The notes: generated by a model not told the origin, from the letters alone. 64,000 nucleotides of DNA from Adonisia turfae CCMR0081 (GCF_011009555.1 NZ_QXHD01000004.1:4506120-4570119), one strand, 5' to 3'. Positions 53,103-62,731 are shown, counted from the stretch's first letter. Translations and numbers: made by a program.

Positions 53103-54533
53103 TTAGTTGTGCTTGATTGCCAACTGGCCGCCATACTCAATGGGGATTTGACTTTCAGCAGCTATTCCCTTGATCTCGCTATAGAGTTTGATGTATTCCA
53201 GGGCAGAGTTTTCCCAACTAAAGTTTTCTGCCATGGCCCGCTGCTGTAGTTTTTTCCAGAACGGCTTGTACTGGAAGCCTTCCCAGGCACGTACCATACA
53301 GGTAAACAAATCTAACGGCTCATAGCGGTCAAAACAGTAGCCGGTACCAGTGCCAGTGACGGGGTCGTGATGGCTAACGGTATCCACAAGGCCACCTGTA
53401 CGCCGCACAATCGGTACACAGCCATAGCGCATCGCAATCATTTGACTGATGCCGCAGGGCTCAAATTTTGATGGCATTAGGAAGGCATCAGCGCCAGAAT
53501 AGATTTTTTGGGCCAGCTGGCTACTATACATCAAATAAACTGATACGCGACCGGGGAAACGGTTGGATAATTCCCAAAGCTGTGTTTCGTAATGGCGGTT
53601 TCCAGAGCCTAAAAGTACGAGCTGTGCATCGGTATAGGCCAAAAATCGATCCATCGTCTGCAAAATTAGGTCGATACCCTTTTGCTCGACTAACCGGCTA
53701 ACCAGACCAATGAGAAAACGCCCGTCGTTAACTTCTAAGCCCATTTCTTCCTGGAGGGCTTCTTTGTTGAGAGCGCGTTTTTCTAAGGTTTCTGCTGTAT
53801 AGGTCTGGGTAATTTGCGCATCGGTTTCAGGGTTGAACTCATCGAGGTCAATACCGTTGACGATGCCGCTCAGTTTCTCACTGATGTAGGACAGCAGTCC
53901 TTCTAATTTCTCGCCGTATTCTTTGGTTTGGATTTGTTGAGCATAGGTGGGAGAGACGGCATTCACCCGGTCGGCATATAGTAGGGCGGCTGCCATGGTG
54001 CTGTCACCCTTCATGTACCAGGGACACCAGGTGATTTTGTCGAGTTTCCAGCGCCAGGGGCCTTGATAAGCCAGATTGTGAATGGTAAATACAGTGGAAA
54101 TTTCAGGGGATTGATGCATCCAGACTGGAATCATGCCCGTGTGCCAGTCATGGCAGTGAATGATATCGGGTTTCCAATGGTTCCAGCAAAATTCGGCAGC
54201 ACCGTTGGCAAAGAAGGTAAAGCGCCAATCTTCGTCTGGAGTGCCGTAAATCTCATTGCCATCAAAGGCAGGATGACCAAATAGGTATAGCGGAACTTCT
54301 GATTTTGGCAGTGTGGTTTCGTACACTGCAAAGGCATTGAACATGGCATACCCCCACCAGGTGGGCTCGTCGGGGATCTCTACCTTGTCTCCCATAAAGC
54401 CGTAATAGGGCATAAATATGCGCACGTCGTGCCCCATGGCGCGCAGTGTTTTGGGTAATGTGCCGACCACATCTCCCATGCCACCGACCTTTGCTAAAGG
54501 TGCGGCCTCTGCTGCCACAAATAAAATTCGCAT
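53103..54533 (-). CDS. glgA: Glycogen synthase (ADP-glucose type, GlgA1 group)
   Basis: A 476-residue GT5 glycosyltransferase that elongates alpha-1,4-glucan from ADP-glucose. The N-terminal ADP-glucose-binding signature KVGGMGDVVGTLP is at residues 15-27; FTIHNLAYQG and SPTYAQQI follow. The C-terminal Rossmann domain has GLVSRLVEQKGIDLI (about 281-295), FLMPSKFEPCGISQM and RRTGGLVDTV. The KVGGMGD form distinguishes the GlgA1 from the GlgA2 paralog group (KAGGLGD) of cyanobacteria. Monocistronic in this window. Confidence 0.97.
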   Translation of the reverse strand: MRILFVAAEAAPLAKVGGMGDVVGTLPKTLRAMGHDVRIFMPYYGFMGDKVEIPDEPTWWGYAMFNAFAVYETTLPKSEVPLYLFGHPAFDGNEIYGTPDEDWRFTFFANGAAEFCWNHWKPDIIHCHDWHTGMIPVWMHQSPEISTVFTIHNLAYQGPWRWKLDKITWCPWYMKGDSTMAAALLYADRVNAVSPTYAQQIQTKEYGEKLEGLLSYISEKLSGIVNGIDLDEFNPETDAQITQTYTAETLEKRALNKEALQEEMGLEVNDGRFLIGLVSRLVEQKGIDLILQTMDRFLAYTDAQLVLLGSGNRHYETQLWELSNRFPGRVSVYLMYSSQLAQKIYSGADAFLMPSKFEPCGISQMIAMRYGCVPIVRRTGGLVDTVSHHDPVTGTGTGYCFDRYEPLDLFTCMVRAWEGFQYKPFWKKLQQRAMAENFSWENSALEYIKLYSEIKGIAAESQIPIEYGGQLAIKHN

Positions 54534-54644
54534 CGCGTTCCTATTGCCCCGATGAAAAACCCATCTTCCACGGGATCAAGTCTAGAGGGGGATTGGATTT
54601 GTGCATAGTGTTTAAGCCTACGGAAGGGCAAGTAAACCAATCAA

Positions 54645-54678
54645 TTCTTAGGGACGTTGCAGGCAACGCCCCTAAGAA
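54645..54678. repeat. 34-bp imperfect palindrome
   Basis: TTCTTAGGGaCGTTGC and GCAACGcCCCTAAGAA form a long hairpin between glgA and hemC. Its GGGRCGTT core resembles that of the perfect palindrome at 58701-58732. Confidence 0.6.
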
Positions 54679-54710
54679 TGTAGACCGCTCGACTATGGAC
54701 GAATGCGCAA

Positions 54711-55667
54711 TTAACGGTTTTCAGCGTTGATCGTATCCAAAATTGCTTGGGCACCGGCATCTCTAGCTCGCTTAGCCAAAGTAGTTCCCATTTCATCCGC
54801 TGTCGTCACAGGACCTGAGATTTCATCCTTCACCACTGTCTGACCATCCAGGCTAGCGACGATACCGGTCAGTGTGAGAGTATCTCCCTCAATCACGGTG
54901 TTCACACCAATGGGGACCTGACAGCCACCTTCTAGCTCCCGCAGGAATGCGCGCTCTGCGTAGCAACGCTGGGCAGTGGGTAAATGCTCCAGTGTTTTAA
55001 TAACCGCCAGAATATCGTCGTCACCGCTGCGGCACTCGATACCCAGGGCACCCTGGCCCACAGCATGCAGAGAAACATCGGCAGGAACCACTTGCTGAAT
55101 GCGATCAGCCATGTCCAGACGCTTTAAGCCCGCGACAGCCAAGATAATGGCATCGTACTGGCCTTCATCGAGTTTACGTAGACGGGTATTTAAGTTGCCG
55201 CGAATATCTTTAAATTGGAAAGACGGGTAGTGATGACGCAACTGGGCGAGACGACGTAAGGAAGACGTCCCAATGACAGCGCCTTCAGGTAGCTGATCCA
55301 GGTTTTTACCCGCATGCTTCTCGTGGGCAACCATGGCATCGGCGGGGTTTTCTCGCTCGGTCACGCAGCCTAGCATTAGTCCTTCGGGTAGGCGAGTGGG
55401 TAAGTCTTTCAGAGAATGAACGGCACAATCAACGGTGCCGTTGAGCATGTCGTCCTCAAGTTCTTGGGTAAAGAGGCCCTTGTCGCCAATTTTAGAAAGG
55501 GAGACATCGAGAATTTTGTCCCCTTGGGTTTCCATAGTTTTAACTTCGAAGTTAATCTCAGGAAAGCGTTTTTGTAGCTCACCCTGCACCCAGTGGGTTT
55601 GCACTAGGGCAAGCTGACTTTTACGAGAACCAATCCGAATAGTGCGGGTTGCTACATTTGGGGACAT
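54711..55667 (-). CDS. hemC: Hydroxymethylbilane synthase (porphobilinogen deaminase)
   Basis: A 318-residue enzyme joining four porphobilinogen units to hydroxymethylbilane on the way to haem and chlorophyll. Visible: IRIGSRKSQLALVQTHWV, the substrate-binding SLKDLPT, GTSSLRRLAQL, DIRGNLNTRLRKLD, and the dipyrromethane-cofactor cysteine in LEGGCQVPIGV. Full-length. ATG 55667 (MSPNVATRTIRIGSRKS) is chosen; the upstream in-frame codons to 55718 are not family-like. Confidence 0.97.
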   Translation of the reverse strand: MSPNVATRTIRIGSRKSQLALVQTHWVQGELQKRFPEINFEVKTMETQGDKILDVSLSKIGDKGLFTQELEDDMLNGTVDCAVHSLKDLPTRLPEGLMLGCVTERENPADAMVAHEKHAGKNLDQLPEGAVIGTSSLRRLAQLRHHYPSFQFKDIRGNLNTRLRKLDEGQYDAIILAVAGLKRLDMADRIQQVVPADVSLHAVGQGALGIECRSGDDDILAVIKTLEHLPTAQRCYAERAFLRELEGGCQVPIGVNTVIEGDTLTLTGIVASLDGQTVVKDEISGPVTTADEMGTTLAKRARDAGAQAILDTINAENR

Positions 55668-55798
55668 AGTTAACAGATTTGTTTTATGGTTAGACAGCCA
55701 GCAAAGGCCTGCTGACAAAAGATTTACACAAGATCTTAAGGTTACAGCACGGACGACCGCTCACGGTTGCAAAGCAGCGTAAGTACAAAGTTCTGTAA

Positions 55799-57292
55799 AT
55801 GAGTGTTTATTTTAGTTTACGAAAGCGGCATTGGTTTCGATGCTTGGGTCAGCGACTAGTGGGTAGTTTAGCTGTCCTTACATTAATGTCGTTGCCAGCC
55901 TATGGTCAGCGTTTAGACCCGGTGCTGCTGGATGCATTTCTGAGTGATCCGTTGGAGGAGGAACCACGGGATCCGTTGCTACCGACGGCGGTGGTGGACC
56001 GTCCCCTGAGTCCTCTAGAACTTTACGCTCTGGAACTGGCGCTATTTCAACTGGATGCCGAGGCTCGGGCACTGCTGCTGGCGGAACAGCCTGATGAAGC
56101 GTTTGAACTCTGGATGCGTGAGGTGCAACTACGTCGTGTATTTGGCCTTGAAGCAGAATTGGAAGCGTTGAGCCGTATTGGTCAGCAGGCTTGGAATTCG
56201 CAGCGATCGCAAGAGGTCCGTTTAATGTCGGTGCGGCTGGAGCGGATTTGGGAAGCAGAAAAGGAATCGGCCACCTTAGAACGGGTGGAAACCATTGCGA
56301 CGATTGCTCAGACGTTGCGGATGCGGGACACGTCCACGGAGATTTATCAGCAACTGATCGACATGACCGCAGCGGATACGCTGACTCAGCAGGGGTGGGT
56401 GGTGGTGCTGGCGGCCCACTATTTACAGTGGTTTGATTTTGACAATGCGGCTCAGCTATATACCCAGTTAATTGACAGGGCTGACATCCAAGGCAACACC
56501 CTGGAGCATACGCAATATTTAAAGGATCTGATTTATAGCTATCAGCAAGCCAAAGACTATGCCCAAGCACTGCCAGTGCAAACCGAGTTGCTAAGACTGT
56601 ATAGAACGACGGCTCAAAATGATCGCGAACCCCCCCTAGAAATTGATATGGCTCGTAATTTTCGAGCCATTGGGGTTTATCCCCAGGCGCTGCAATATTA
56701 CAACCTGGCCTACGTGACAGCCCAGAGCCTACAGCTGTATGGTCATGTGAGTACTGTGCTGAAAGATTTGGGTGATTTGTATGCCGAGCAAGGCCTGACC
56801 AATGAAGCGCTCACCATGTATAACCTGCTGGTCAGGGCTGAGCAGCAAGCGTATAACCAGCACGGCATTTTAGAGGCCTATGACCGCCTGGGACAGCTAT
56901 ACCTGAGCATTGATGATCGCGACAATGCTTTGGTTGCTTTTCGTGCAGGGCTGGCGTTTTCGGAGTCCCTTCAATACCGTGAAGCCTACTTTAGAGGTGA
57001 GGTGGCCAAGCTCAGTTTAGACCGTACCCCAGAGGACACTGTTGAGGCTGAAGAGACTGAGCCCACCCTGGGGGACTCTTTAAGGGAGGAACTCAAGGAT
57101 AATCCTCCTTTTGATGTTGCTCCGGTGGAAATTGAGCCCCCCGACGATGGCGAGCTAAGTGAAGAAGATCTCACGGAGGATGCAATCCCTGAGGAACTAC
57201 CTGAGGTGGAAGTGATCACCGACGAAACCATTGATGTTACGCCCGAGGAGCCTACACCTGAGGCCCCACCAGCACCAGGGTCAGATAATTAA
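55799..57292 (+). CDS. Exported TPR protein
   Basis: A 497-residue protein with an N-terminal signal peptide (LVGSLAVLTLMSLPAYGQ, cleavage near residue 36). Residues about 75-415 contain repeated helical pairs of tetratricopeptide type (AAQLYTQLIDRA, DYAQALPVQTELLRLY, VSTVLKDLGDLYAEQGLTNEALTMYNLLVRAE, AYDRLGQLYLSIDDRDNALVAFRAGL). The last 80 residues are very rich in Glu, Asp and Pro, ending in TPEAPPAPGSDN, and probably disordered. Likely a periplasmic scaffold; partner unknown. Its stop overlaps the convergent transporter gene by 4 bases. Confidence 0.8.
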   Translation: MSVYFSLRKRHWFRCLGQRLVGSLAVLTLMSLPAYGQRLDPVLLDAFLSDPLEEEPRDPLLPTAVVDRPLSPLELYALELALFQLDAEARALLLAEQPDEAFELWMREVQLRRVFGLEAELEALSRIGQQAWNSQRSQEVRLMSVRLERIWEAEKESATLERVETIATIAQTLRMRDTSTEIYQQLIDMTAADTLTQQGWVVVLAAHYLQWFDFDNAAQLYTQLIDRADIQGNTLEHTQYLKDLIYSYQQAKDYAQALPVQTELLRLYRTTAQNDREPPLEIDMARNFRAIGVYPQALQYYNLAYVTAQSLQLYGHVSTVLKDLGDLYAEQGLTNEALTMYNLLVRAEQQAYNQHGILEAYDRLGQLYLSIDDRDNALVAFRAGLAFSESLQYREAYFRGEVAKLSLDRTPEDTVEAEETEPTLGDSLREELKDNPPFDVAPVEIEPPDDGELSEEDLTEDAIPEELPEVEVITDETIDVTPEEPTPEAPPAPGSDN

Positions 57293-58023
57293 ATCAGCAG
57301 TTTTAAGCCAATTGCCCCCAGTAGCACGAGGACAATCTGCCGAAAGTTAGCGGCATCAATATATTTAGATAGCCAAATCCCGAGGCCTAAACCTGCGACA
57401 AAGAACGGTGCTGCATATTCTACCTGGGTGAGTAGGGCGGCGCTGAAATCGCCTTGCCAGATGTGGGTTGCGATCGCAACCAACGACAGCACACAAAACA
57501 CCCCCGGTAAGTTGCCCTTAAACTGCTCAGGGCTCCACTGATTGCAGTTGCCATAGATCACAATCGGCGGCCCACCGATATTAAAGGCCCCTGTCAAGAC
57601 GCCCGAGGCTGCACCAAAGGCATAGGCCCAGGGGCGTCCGGTCAGTTCCGGTAGCGATAGCTGTAGCCATGAGTAACCAACATAGGCCAAAACCAGAACA
57701 CCGAGCGCCTGTAGCGCCAAATGCTCTGGGACATAATGCAGGCCCATAACGCCCACTGGAATTGTCACCAGGGCAGCCACCGATAAATGTATGATCCGGG
57801 ACCATTCAAAATTATCCCGGTAGTACCACCAGAGGACGACGTTGCCAATCAGCCCCACGGCGATCACTAAAGTCACCGCCAGCTGTAGGTCCATAAAAAA
57901 TGGCAGCAATGAGACTGCTACCAGGGCAAACCCAAACCCTGTCAGGCTCTGCACTAGAGACGCCAGCCCCACAATTAAACCAATCCAGAGACTGTCAGCC
58001 ATACTCGCATTGAGGATGTCCAT
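57289..58023 (-). CDS. TSUP family transporter (TauE/SafE)
   Basis: A 244-residue membrane protein with about seven or eight hydrophobic helices, of the sulfite/sulfonate exporter TauE/SafE (DUF81) type: GLIVGLASLVQSLTGFGFALVAV at the start and FGAASGVLTGAFNIGGPPIVIY in the middle (the two internal repeats of the family). Transported substrate is probably an organosulfur or small carboxylate anion; not determinable here. It is divergent from a MarR regulator that probably controls it. Confidence 0.88.
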   Translation of the reverse strand: MDILNASMADSLWIGLIVGLASLVQSLTGFGFALVAVSLLPFFMDLQLAVTLVIAVGLIGNVVLWWYYRDNFEWSRIIHLSVAALVTIPVGVMGLHYVPEHLALQALGVLVLAYVGYSWLQLSLPELTGRPWAYAFGAASGVLTGAFNIGGPPIVIYGNCNQWSPEQFKGNLPGVFCVLSLVAIATHIWQGDFSAALLTQVEYAAPFFVAGLGLGIWLSKYIDAANFRQIVLVLLGAIGLKLLI

Positions 58024-58151
58024 AGGGTCCCGCCATGATTACGTACTTCTAAATCTTACTGATTATTAAGAAAAATGTTGTGATGTAAATCTTAGCTTTT
58101 CAGCCTAATGTGCTGGCTACTGATGTAATTTACGAGTTTAAGTGCTAAATG

Positions 58152-58165
58152 GTTGAATATACAAC
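58152..58165. promoter_or_regulatory. Candidate MarR operator
   Basis: GTTGAATATACAAC is a near-perfect palindrome lying 20 bases before the MarR start codon, in the gap shared with the divergent transporter. The TTG...CAA spacing is typical of MarR sites. Binding is inferred. Confidence 0.5.
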
Positions 58166-58185
58166 TAGTGAAGTGTGACTTAACC

Positions 58186-58698
58186 ATGGCGGCAACCTAC
58201 GGTACCCCTAAAGAAATTGCTCGTCAGATGACCAATCACTGTATTGCCATGCGATTACGACAAATCAATCGTATGGTTACGCGTCTCTATGACGAGGCTT
58301 TGCGCCCCTTAGGCTTAACCGTTAATCAGCTCAACATCTTAGCCACAATTATTAGTCGGGGGCCAATTGCCCCTGGCCAGCTAGGGCAAATGCTCGGCAT
58401 GGAAAAGTCCACCATTAGCCGCACCATTGACCGCATGCAGAAACATGGTTGGATTGAGATTGGGCCTGGCAAAGACAAACGGAGTCAGTTCCTCAAGGCC
58501 ACGCCCCAAGGTCGGCGACTGTTACTCACAGCAGCCCCGATATGGCATGAGCTTCAGGCCAATGTGCTAGACTCCACCGCTGAAAATGCAGGATTACTGG
58601 CTGCATTTGGCCTTACAGCACCTAAAACTGAGGAAAACCAACAAGAAGATCCAGATGACTTCTACAGCGATGAATTTGCTACGGATTTCTATTCTTAA
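58186..58698 (+). CDS. MarR family transcription regulator
   Basis: A 170-residue winged-helix regulator: LRPLGLTVNQLNILATII, GPIAPGQLGQMLGMEKSTISRTIDRMQKHGWIEI (recognition helix KSTISRTIDRM), RSQFLKATPQGRRLL as wing. The C-terminal 30 residues are acidic (QQEDPDDFYSDEF). ATG 58186 is chosen; a TTG at 58153 would add 11 residues but overlaps the candidate operator. Divergent from the TauE/SafE gene. Confidence 0.9.
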   Translation: MAATYGTPKEIARQMTNHCIAMRLRQINRMVTRLYDEALRPLGLTVNQLNILATIISRGPIAPGQLGQMLGMEKSTISRTIDRMQKHGWIEIGPGKDKRSQFLKATPQGRRLLLTAAPIWHELQANVLDSTAENAGLLAAFGLTAPKTEENQQEDPDDFYSDEFATDFYS

Positions 58699-58700
58699 TA

Positions 58701-58732
58701 CTGTAGGGGCGTTCCATGGAACGCCCCTACAG
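58701..58732. repeat. 32-bp perfect palindrome
   Basis: CTGTAGGGGCGTTCCA is followed at once by its exact reverse complement. It sits between the convergent marR-like and sufE genes. There is no T-run; GTAGGGGCG palindromes of this type are dispersed in many cyanobacterial genomes, and it may also help end transcription. Confidence 0.75.
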
Positions 58733-58736
58733 TAGG

Positions 58737-59168
58737 TTATTCATTCGCTAGCGCCATCGCCTTCTGCTGCATTGTTTTAAAGATGTTGTAGAACCCATTG
58801 GCTCGCGATGGCGTGAGGCTCACATCCAGTTGGGTCTCTTTTATAAAGTCGGGTTCCAACTGCACGATGTCGTGAGGTGGTATTCCCTTGAGACCCTCAA
58901 TCAATAAGGCGACCAGACCCTTCGTAATTTGTGCATCTGAATCACCTTGAAAACAAACATTGCCCTCTTCATCTGCATTGGCAAGGATGTAAACCTGTGA
59001 GACGCAGCCTTTTACCTTATTTTCAGGTGTCTTAGCATCTTCAGGAAAACCCTCTAGACGTTTGGCGTACCACAACAACTGCTCGTAGCGACGTCGCGGG
59101 TCTTGAATCCGTTGAAAACGTTTGACAATTTTGTCTAAGGCGGGAGGACGAGCGGAATTAACGGACAT
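58737..59168 (-). CDS. sufE: SufE cysteine desulfurase activator
   Basis: A 143-residue SufE protein that accepts persulfide sulfur from SufS for Fe-S cluster assembly. The acceptor cysteine is in NKVKGCVSQVYI (about residue 54); preceding RYEQLLWYAKRL and following GDSDAQITKGLVALLI are family hallmarks, and the end LTPSRANGFYNIFKTM is typical. ATG 59168 is used. Other suf genes are not in the window. Confidence 0.95.
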   Translation of the reverse strand: MSVNSARPPALDKIVKRFQRIQDPRRRYEQLLWYAKRLEGFPEDAKTPENKVKGCVSQVYILANADEEGNVCFQGDSDAQITKGLVALLIEGLKGIPPHDIVQLEPDFIKETQLDVSLTPSRANGFYNIFKTMQQKAMALANE

Positions 59169-59279
59169 CTGCAAAATGCGATTTTTTTGCCATTACGAAT
59201 GTCTCTAGTGTAAACCGCTCAAGTCTCTATCAAGGCTTTATTGCTCAATAAGGTAGGATTATTAGCCGCCATTTGCCTG

Positions 59280-59537
59280 TCAATCACCGTTTTCCTTGTT
59301 AATCATGAAACGATTGGCAACAGTCTCAGGCTGTAGCGCTGACAAAATCACATGGTCTGAGTCGGTGACGATCACGGCCCGTGTACGCCTGCCGTAGGTG
59401 GCGTCAACCAGTTGTCCTGTGTCGCGGGCATCGCCAATCAATCGTTTGATCGGTGCAGATTCGGGGCTAACGATGGCAACTACCCGATTGGCAGATACGA
59501 TATTGCCAAAGCCAATGTTGATAAGCTTAATATCCAT
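59280..59537 (-). CDS. RemA-like DUF370 regulator
   Basis: An 85-residue protein of the DUF370/RemA family: MDIKLINIGFGNIVSANRVVAIVSPESAPIKRLI, RDTGQLVDATYGRRTRAVIVTDSDHVILSALQPET. In Bacillus RemA is a DNA-binding activator of biofilm matrix and osmoprotection genes that forms ring-like assemblies; the cyanobacterial role is not known. ATG 59537 matches the conserved start; the in-frame extension to 59555 is unlikely. Confidence 0.92.
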   Translation of the reverse strand: MDIKLINIGFGNIVSANRVVAIVSPESAPIKRLIGDARDTGQLVDATYGRRTRAVIVTDSDHVILSALQPETVANRFMINKENGD

Positions 59538-59820
59538 AAGTTCAAAAGCAAGCATCTAGAGCACAAAATTGCAAAAGCAGCAACAGCTACCATGCTTAAT
59601 AATGCGCTCGTTTAAGTGCGTAAATGACTAAATCCTAGTACCGAAATGTTAACTAAAAAAATAGGAATTAAACATGAGAAAAATGAGGCCTAATGATTGA
59701 GAATGACGAATTCTTCATGGATTTACTGACCTCCAGTGTGCTCGCTTCTTAAGGAGCTTGAATAAAAAACAGGTAAATCTTTCAAAAATATCCAAATTTG
59801 CTGATAACAGAGGATAAAGA

Positions 59821-61587
59821 GTGCAACCGGTTGATATAACAACCCTTAGAGCCATTTGTAGTGAATTGTCTTCCGAATGGTTGCCTGCTCGCTGTGAACA
59901 AGTTGTGCAACGAGATCGTAATACTGTTTGTCTTGGACTGCGGACATTTAATCGACGTGGATGGCTGACAATTTCTTGGCATCCTCAGGCGGCGCGTATC
60001 CACATTGGGATGGCTCCTCCAAAACGGCCTGACACCTTTACCTTTAGTCAGCAACTGAAACATCAGTTCAGTGGACTTGCCTTAACGAAGATTAATTTTC
60101 TTGCCCCTTGGGAGCGTGCTGTTGATCTGCAATTCGCTCGGCGTCCTGATGAGCCTGCAGAATGGCATCTCTATGTGGAAATTATGGGTAAGTACAGCAA
60201 TGTTTTGTTGACCAATGCCCATCAGGAAATTGTGACCGCTGCACACCAGGTGAATGAGCAGCAATCAAGTGTTCGCACTATCCGCACAGGGGGGCGATAC
60301 AAGCCACCGCCGGCCATTGTGGGGACGTTGCCCCGTTTAGACGAGCCATGCACTGACTGGCAAGAACGGATTAGCTTGGTGCCTGGCAAGCTCAGCAAAA
60401 TGATGGTGAAAAGCTATAGCGGTCTAAGTACAGCGTTAGCAAAACAACTAAGCCGAGCAGCTGGTCTAGACCCAAATCAAACCACCGATAGTTTGACAAC
60501 TGATGATTGGCAGCAACTCTATTTGCAATGGCAACGCTGGCTTCAATGTCTAGGGAAAAATGACTTTCAACCAGCCCATGCCGATCAGGGGTACACGGTG
60601 TTGGGCTGGACGCAATCATCACCAGGGTTTGCTGGTTCTATCCAACAGCTGTTAGATGATTACTACACGACGCAGCTCAACCAGCAGACATTTACGCAAG
60701 TCCATCACCAACTCACTCAAAAGATAAAAGGTCTGACGAAAAAACTGCGGCAGAAAGCGGCTAATTTCCATCAGCGGCTAGATGATTCTGACCAGGCCGA
60801 GGGCCATCGTGTGCAGGCAGATTTGCTGATGGCTTATCTGCATGAGTGGCGACCGGGCATGACATCAATCCAACTTCAGGATTTTGACTCGGGCAAACCC
60901 GTTATTCTGGCACTAAACCCCGAAAAAACTGCGGTGCAAAATGCCCAAGCATTATATAAGCGACATCAAAAATTAAAGCGCACCCGTCAGGCCGTCATGC
61001 CTTTGCTCGCAGAGGTAGAAACGGAGCTGCATTATCTTGAACAGGTAGAAGCCGCCCTCAGTCAAACCCCTCGATACACCATGACTGACGATCTCGCCGC
61101 CCTTGAAGAAATTCGAGATGAGTTGGTGCAACAGGACTATATAGCCGATCCGCACCAACGCCAATGGAAACAACAGGGACGGGGACGGGAAGAGAAACTG
61201 CCCAATTTCTATAGATGCCAAACTCCTAGCGGGACTGAAATATGGGTGGGACGCAACAATAACCAAAATGAGGCTTTGTCATTTAAAGCGGCCAATGACT
61301 ATGATCTATGGCTACATACTCAAGAGATTCCGGGTAGCCATGTGTTGCTGCGTTTAGAGCCTGGTGCTGAAGCCAGTGATGAAGACCTGGGCATGGCAGC
61401 CAATATTGCGGCCTGGTTTAGTCGAGCCCGTCAGTCGGAGCAGGTGCCGGTGGTTTACACCAAACCCAAACATGTTTATAAACCTAAAGGCGCTCGCCCA
61501 GGCATGGTGATTTATAAGCATGAACACGTGCTTTGGGGCCAGCCGCAAAAGGCAAAAGCGTATTTGGAAAAGCAGGGAGATGAGTGA
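59821..61587 (+). CDS. rqcH: Rqc2/RqcH-type ribosome quality control factor (NFACT)
   Basis: A 588-residue NFACT protein that binds stalled 50S-peptidyl-tRNA complexes and adds C-terminal alanine tails. NFACT-N is visible from MQPVDITTLRAICSEL to about residue 200 with VEIMGKYSNVLLTN; helix-hairpin-helix and coiled-coil segments follow (about 290-440). The C-terminal NFACT-R domain has SGTEIWVGRNNNQNEAL, NDYDLWLHTQEIPGSHVLLR and the ending KPKGARPGMVIYKHE. The start is GTG 59821 with AGAGG upstream. Its stop overlaps the ATG of dusA (TGATG), so the genes are coupled. Confidence 0.93.
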   Translation: MQPVDITTLRAICSELSSEWLPARCEQVVQRDRNTVCLGLRTFNRRGWLTISWHPQAARIHIGMAPPKRPDTFTFSQQLKHQFSGLALTKINFLAPWERAVDLQFARRPDEPAEWHLYVEIMGKYSNVLLTNAHQEIVTAAHQVNEQQSSVRTIRTGGRYKPPPAIVGTLPRLDEPCTDWQERISLVPGKLSKMMVKSYSGLSTALAKQLSRAAGLDPNQTTDSLTTDDWQQLYLQWQRWLQCLGKNDFQPAHADQGYTVLGWTQSSPGFAGSIQQLLDDYYTTQLNQQTFTQVHHQLTQKIKGLTKKLRQKAANFHQRLDDSDQAEGHRVQADLLMAYLHEWRPGMTSIQLQDFDSGKPVILALNPEKTAVQNAQALYKRHQKLKRTRQAVMPLLAEVETELHYLEQVEAALSQTPRYTMTDDLAALEEIRDELVQQDYIADPHQRQWKQQGRGREEKLPNFYRCQTPSGTEIWVGRNNNQNEALSFKAANDYDLWLHTQEIPGSHVLLRLEPGAEASDEDLGMAANIAAWFSRARQSEQVPVVYTKPKHVYKPKGARPGMVIYKHEHVLWGQPQKAKAYLEKQGDE

Positions 61588-62612
61588 TGAGTTTTGACCC
61601 ACCGTCCCAACGTCTGCACCCTCTTAGTGTGGCTCCCATGATGGACCGCACGGATCGTCATTTTCGCTATTTCATGCGGCAGATTACGCAAAAAACGCTG
61701 CTATATACCGAGATGATTACGGCTCAGGCGATTCTCCATGGCGATCGCACCAAGCTTCTGGGGTTCGATCCCCTCGAAAAACCCCTTTCTTTGCAGATTG
61801 GGGGCGATGACCCTCAGCTTTTGGCCAAGTGTGCGCAGATTGCTGAAGATCTGGGGTATGACGAGGTCAACCTGAATGTGGGCTGCCCTAGCAATCGGGT
61901 GCAAAGTGGTAACTTTGGGGCCTGTTTAATGTCGCAGCCAGAGTTGGTGGCGGATTGTGTCGCGGCGATGCAGGCTGTGGTCGATATTCCGGTGACGGTG
62001 AAGCACCGCATTGGCATTGATGATTGCGATCGCTACGAAGACATGGTCAGATTTGTGACCACCGTAATGGCAGCAGGCTGTCATCGCTTTACTGTCCATG
62101 CCCGTAAAGCATGGCTCCAGGGACTGAGCCCCAAAGACAACCGCACGATTCCCCCCCTACGCTATGACGATGTTTACCGTCTTAAGCAAGAGCATCCCGA
62201 ATTGTGGATTGAAATCAATGGCGGTATCAAAACCCTAGAAGAGGCTGACACCCATCTACAGCAAGTGGATGCTGTGATGATTGGTCGCGCTGCCTACGAT
62301 ACCCCTTACCTATTTGCCGTTGCCGATCGAGATATTTATGCAGCCAATGCTCCCTTGACTCGCCATCAAATAGTGACTGCCATGCTGCCCTATATTGCTC
62401 GCTGGACTGAACAGGGCACAAAGCTACATTCCATTACCCGCCATATGCTACAGCTCTTCCATGGTCAACCAGGCAGTCGGGCTTGGAAACGACACTTAAC
62501 TGACCATAGCTGTCGTGCTGGTGCAGGTGTGGATGTGGTCAAAGAAGCCGCTGTGCAAGTTGTAGAGGCAATGCGTAAAAATACCTATAACACCATGCTT
62601 TTGTCAACGTAA
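61587..62612 (+). CDS. dusA: tRNA-dihydrouridine synthase DusA
   Basis: A 341-residue flavoenzyme reducing U20/U20a in the tRNA D-loop with NADPH. FMN-barrel features: LSVAPMMDRTDRHFRYFMR, LLYTEMITAQAIL, NLNVGCPSNRVQSGNFGACLM with the catalytic cysteine (about 93), HRIGIDD, TVHARKAWLQGLSPKDNR and IGRAAYDTPYLF. ATG 61587 shares one base with the rqcH stop; GGGAGA about 6 bases upstream supports it. Confidence 0.95.
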   Translation: MSFDPPSQRLHPLSVAPMMDRTDRHFRYFMRQITQKTLLYTEMITAQAILHGDRTKLLGFDPLEKPLSLQIGGDDPQLLAKCAQIAEDLGYDEVNLNVGCPSNRVQSGNFGACLMSQPELVADCVAAMQAVVDIPVTVKHRIGIDDCDRYEDMVRFVTTVMAAGCHRFTVHARKAWLQGLSPKDNRTIPPLRYDDVYRLKQEHPELWIEINGGIKTLEEADTHLQQVDAVMIGRAAYDTPYLFAVADRDIYAANAPLTRHQIVTAMLPYIARWTEQGTKLHSITRHMLQLFHGQPGSRAWKRHLTDHSCRAGAGVDVVKEAAVQVVEAMRKNTYNTMLLST

Positions 62613-62731
62613 ATGTCCTGGATATAGACAAAAACAAATACCTTGGTGACAAAAATTTTAGCTCTTAATAAATCTTAAAAAAGTATTACGATTTGATACA
62701 AAATGGGGGCAGAAATTAGTTCACCCCTTAG

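Noticed and set aside
55878..56570. 230-codon minus-strand frame
   Set aside because: Antisense to the exported TPR protein gene; Pro/Ser-rich composition typical of a reverse-frame shadow.
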